A stretch of 38,474 nucleotides of DNA from Listeria valentina (GTDB lineage Bacteria; Bacillota; Bacilli; Lactobacillales; Listeriaceae). Position 1 is the first letter of the stretch; every line of letters begins with the position of its first letter. Below, piece after piece: positions 36,602 to 38,474 of this stretch. The notes beneath the pieces were generated by a model that did not search any database, was not told the origin of the DNA, and saw only the letters and a list, made by a program, of their open reading frames with translations. A program made the position numbers and the translations under genes. Location of the stretch: positions 1-38,474 of the forward strand of contig NZ_JAATJW010000022.1 of NCBI RefSeq assembly GCF_011800755.1. Direction: 5' to 3'.

Positions 36602-36988
36602 ATGAAAAAGGGCAGGATTATTTTAATTTCTGTTGCAGTAGTGATAATTGTGGTTGTCTTAATTATTGGAGGGAAGATGTATATGGATAATAAAGAAAGT
36701 AAAGAAGTAAAAAAAGAAGTAGCGTTATATATAGTACAAAATTATGAAGGTGTTAAAAAAATACAGTTTGGTAAACTATCTGAAAACAAGATGACTGGAA
36801 GTTGGACACTTTCAGCTAAGCTTAATGAGAATAATATAATAACCTTTACATTTCAAGATACTAGTAACATAAAAAACAATATGATAAGTATCTATTATGA
36901 TCCTGATTCATTCAAGTTAAAGAATAAAGTAAATGAGCATAAGGACTTAGACAATATTGATATTCAATTCGAAGGTGGCTTCAAATGA
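36602..36988 (+). CDS. Membrane-anchored DUF1433-like protein, putative lipase immunity factor
   Basis: The 128-residue product has a single N-terminal membrane helix (about residues 5-24, ILISVAVVIIVVVLIIGG) and a soluble domain of about 95 residues, with VALYIVQNYEGVKKIQF and GSWTLSAKLN resembling DUF1433 proteins, which include the immunity lipoprotein TilA of the Staphylococcus TslA locus. Unlike TilA it has no cysteine and thus no lipobox; it would be held by an uncleaved helix. It overlaps the lipase start by four bases (ATGA), so both proteins are made together, as fits an immunity-effector pair. The immunity role is inferred from position and resemblance. GGAGAG precedes the ATG; the gene is AT-rich. 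Confidence 0.7.
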   Translation: MKKGRIILISVAVVIIVVVLIIGGKMYMDNKESKEVKKEVALYIVQNYEGVKKIQFGKLSENKMTGSWTLSAKLNENNIITFTFQDTSNIKNNMISIYYDPDSFKLKNKVNEHKDLDNIDIQFEGGFK

Positions 36989-38220
36989 TTACAGAACAGG
37001 ATAATAGAATTTTATCTGACATAGCCTACAATGTTGATAGAAAAAAGGTTGATGTTCCTTTAAAGAAAGGTAATATCATAAAAAATAAGAATCTATCTCA
37101 AAATTATAAAGTTATAAAAGCAGAGGATAACTCAAAAAACGGCATGCAAGCCATGGCAGTAGCACCAGTGGATAAACATGGTAAAGTCGACACTAGCGAA
37201 GTTGTCATTGCCTATGCAGGAACAAACTTTTCTGATGCACAAGATCGAAACACAGATTTAGAAACCGTCATAAAAGGTGAAGAAAAATTAGATCAAAATC
37301 CACTTAATCCTTTTAAAAATACAGAAGTTGATGGACAGGCAATAACAGCACGAGAATTCGCTGACCAAGTGAAGAAAGACTATTCTAATTCTAGGATTAC
37401 AACAACTGGACACTCACTCGGAGAATACTTAGCACTTATGATTGCTGCTGAAAATCAGTGGCGTAATGTCGGATTTAATGGTCCAGACCCATCGAATATT
37501 TTATCGGAGGAAGCCAAAAAGTGGATCAAAGCGAATCCAGGTATGTTAACGAATTATCGGAATCGGGCAGATGTTATTGGAAACTTTGGTGGAGATGGGA
37601 CAGACGCCGAAATCAAAGTGAGCATGGAAATGGGTTCTCATTTGAACATTATTGACTATCACCAGTTAAGTAATTGGAAGTTTGATAAAGATGGAAGACT
37701 AAAGATACTCAATAATGAATACAACCAAGAAGCCATTGTCCAACAAGCAGAACGCTATGCCATGACCGAGTACATAGCCAAGTTATATGATCTCGAAATA
37801 ATACAAAAGAAATTCCAAGCAAGTGGTGGAGGCATCTCGACGAATGAACAGATCTATTTAGATGATAGTCGAGCATTAGCCGTTGTAGAAACAGCTGTGG
37901 CGGAGTTTAAAGCGGTCACAGCTCATGTCATAAAAGTGTACCAAAACGGCATGGACAAGGTCGAAAAGATTTGGAAAGAAATACTACAAGAAGCACGCCG
38001 AGTGGGAGATATGCTCACAGAAAGTGAAATCTTAGCGGAATTAGAAAGCGTAGGTTGCACAGAAAAACGATTAGTCATTGAACCCTGCGAGGTATATCAG
38101 AAAAAAATCAATAAAGTAAAAAAGATGGGGACTAAATTTGATCATTTGGCAAAAGAAATTAAACAGAGTATTGAGGCTCTTAAACAAAAAGATCACGAAT
38201 TAGCGCAGCAATTGGGATGA
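36985..38220 (+). CDS. TslA-like T7SS lipase effector with reversed domain order
   Basis: The 411-residue product has an alpha/beta-hydrolase domain in its first 240 residues. AYAGTNFSDAQD (77-88) resembles the oxyanion-side motif of class 3 lipases, GHSLGE (142-147) holds the nucleophile Ser144, Asp196 lies in NRADVIG, and His219 or His226 in GSHLNIIDYHQL may complete the triad. Residues 245-411 are almost fully helical (with QAERYAMTEYIAKLYDLEII and a coiled stretch ending the protein) and resemble an LXG-type T7SS targeting domain placed at the C-terminus. This inverted order is the hallmark of the Staphylococcus aureus TslA lipase. No Sec signal peptide is present. Such effectors act on phospholipids of competing or host membranes. 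Its gene overlaps the upstream immunity candidate and is followed by a small helical partner gene. Confidence 0.82.
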   Translation: MITEQDNRILSDIAYNVDRKKVDVPLKKGNIIKNKNLSQNYKVIKAEDNSKNGMQAMAVAPVDKHGKVDTSEVVIAYAGTNFSDAQDRNTDLETVIKGEEKLDQNPLNPFKNTEVDGQAITAREFADQVKKDYSNSRITTTGHSLGEYLALMIAAENQWRNVGFNGPDPSNILSEEAKKWIKANPGMLTNYRNRADVIGNFGGDGTDAEIKVSMEMGSHLNIIDYHQLSNWKFDKDGRLKILNNEYNQEAIVQQAERYAMTEYIAKLYDLEIIQKKFQASGGGISTNEQIYLDDSRALAVVETAVAEFKAVTAHVIKVYQNGMDKVEKIWKEILQEARRVGDMLTESEILAELESVGCTEKRLVIEPCEVYQKKINKVKKMGTKFDHLAKEIKQSIEALKQKDHELAQQLG

Positions 38221-38237
38221 GTTAGGGAGGTTGGTAT

Positions 38238-38414
38238 ATGAAAACTGAAGAAGAGCTGCGAGAAGAATACAGACAACAAAGGCAAGAACTTGAGGAGCAA
38301 GCAGAGGATATTCATCGTTTTCAGCAAAAAGGGGAAGAAATTGCGCAGCAAACTTATGAAGCCATCCTCTACCAGATGCGCCAAAGGGAAGAAGACTTGG
38401 ATAGATGTCAATAA
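38238..38414 (+). CDS. 58-residue helical protein, putative T7SS effector partner (DUF3958/TlaA-like)
   Basis: ATG at 38238 follows GGGAGG by seven bases; the stop is at 38412. The 58 residues are extremely charged and helical (MKTEEELREEYRQQRQELEE, then a second helix with QREEDLDRC), without a membrane segment. Size and charge recall the alpha-helical partner proteins (Lap, DUF3130/DUF3958, TlaA) that bind T7SS effectors for secretion; the family is usually 80-110 residues, so this may be shortened. It lies 17 bases after the lipase gene, next to the lipase's C-terminal targeting domain in gene order, as in the TslA locus. This assignment is tentative. Nothing recognisable follows to the window end (38415-38474). 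Confidence 0.58.
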   Translation: MKTEEELREEYRQQRQELEEQAEDIHRFQQKGEEIAQQTYEAILYQMRQREEDLDRCQ

Positions 38415-38474
38415 AGTAGACACAAAAAGAGTAAATACTTAAAAATTTTCAAAATAAAGAGCCTCCTTTTCATT

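Overview
The window looks like chromosome of a Firmicute in the family Listeriaceae (Listeria in the broad sense). The basis is gene content and order recalled from Listeria: csbA-uvrB-uvrA, then a DUF4097/PspC/YvlD cluster, hprK-lgt-ppaX-acyltransferase-TPR protein-trxB, galE-pgcA, rapZ-yvcK-whiA, namA, and clpP next to a tRNA-Arg. Gram-positive ribosome binding sites, TTG starts, a Gram-positive SOS box and a CtsR operator fit this. The species cannot be fixed from the sequence alone.

Layout. Positions 1-3900 are accessory: a flippase gene broken at a run of ten A, a 41-residue cationic Trp-rich peptide gene read toward it, and an orphan surface protein with BspA-type leucine-rich repeats and a WxL domain. 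Positions 3877-6337 hold a zinc/cadmium resistance pair (ArsR/SmtB repressor and P1B-type ATPase) with a perfect palindromic operator. Positions 6448-7769 carry small membrane and HD-domain genes ending in csbA. The block 7852-31690 is mostly conserved backbone: SOS-controlled uvrBA, the envelope-stress type DUF4097/PspC/YvlD operon, HPr kinase, prolipoprotein processing, thioredoxin reductase, sugar-nucleotide genes, the rapZ-yvcK-whiA trio and an Old Yellow Enzyme. An insertion at 22195-24757 carries an M20 peptidase-like hydrolase with two uncharacterised membrane proteins. Positions 31772-34989 are again accessory, all on the minus strand: a Doc/AbrB toxin-antitoxin pair, then an amidohydrolase plus a large membrane protein. 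clpP (CtsR operator) and tRNA-Arg(CCG) follow.

Downstream of the tRNA the sequence becomes AT-rich and carries a type VII secretion (T7SS) effector locus: a WXG100 pseudogene with two single-base deletions, a membrane-anchored putative immunity protein, a lipase with an N-terminal catalytic domain and a C-terminal helical secretion-type domain (the reversed arrangement of Staphylococcus TslA), and a 58-residue helical partner gene. The T7SS machinery itself is not in the window.

Most interesting items: the TslA-like locus with its decayed WXG100 gene beside the tRNA, the small peptide/flippase pair with its A10 frameshift, and two independent cassettes pairing a soluble amide-type hydrolase with uncharacterised membrane proteins. 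All family assignments come from reading motifs; no database search was run.
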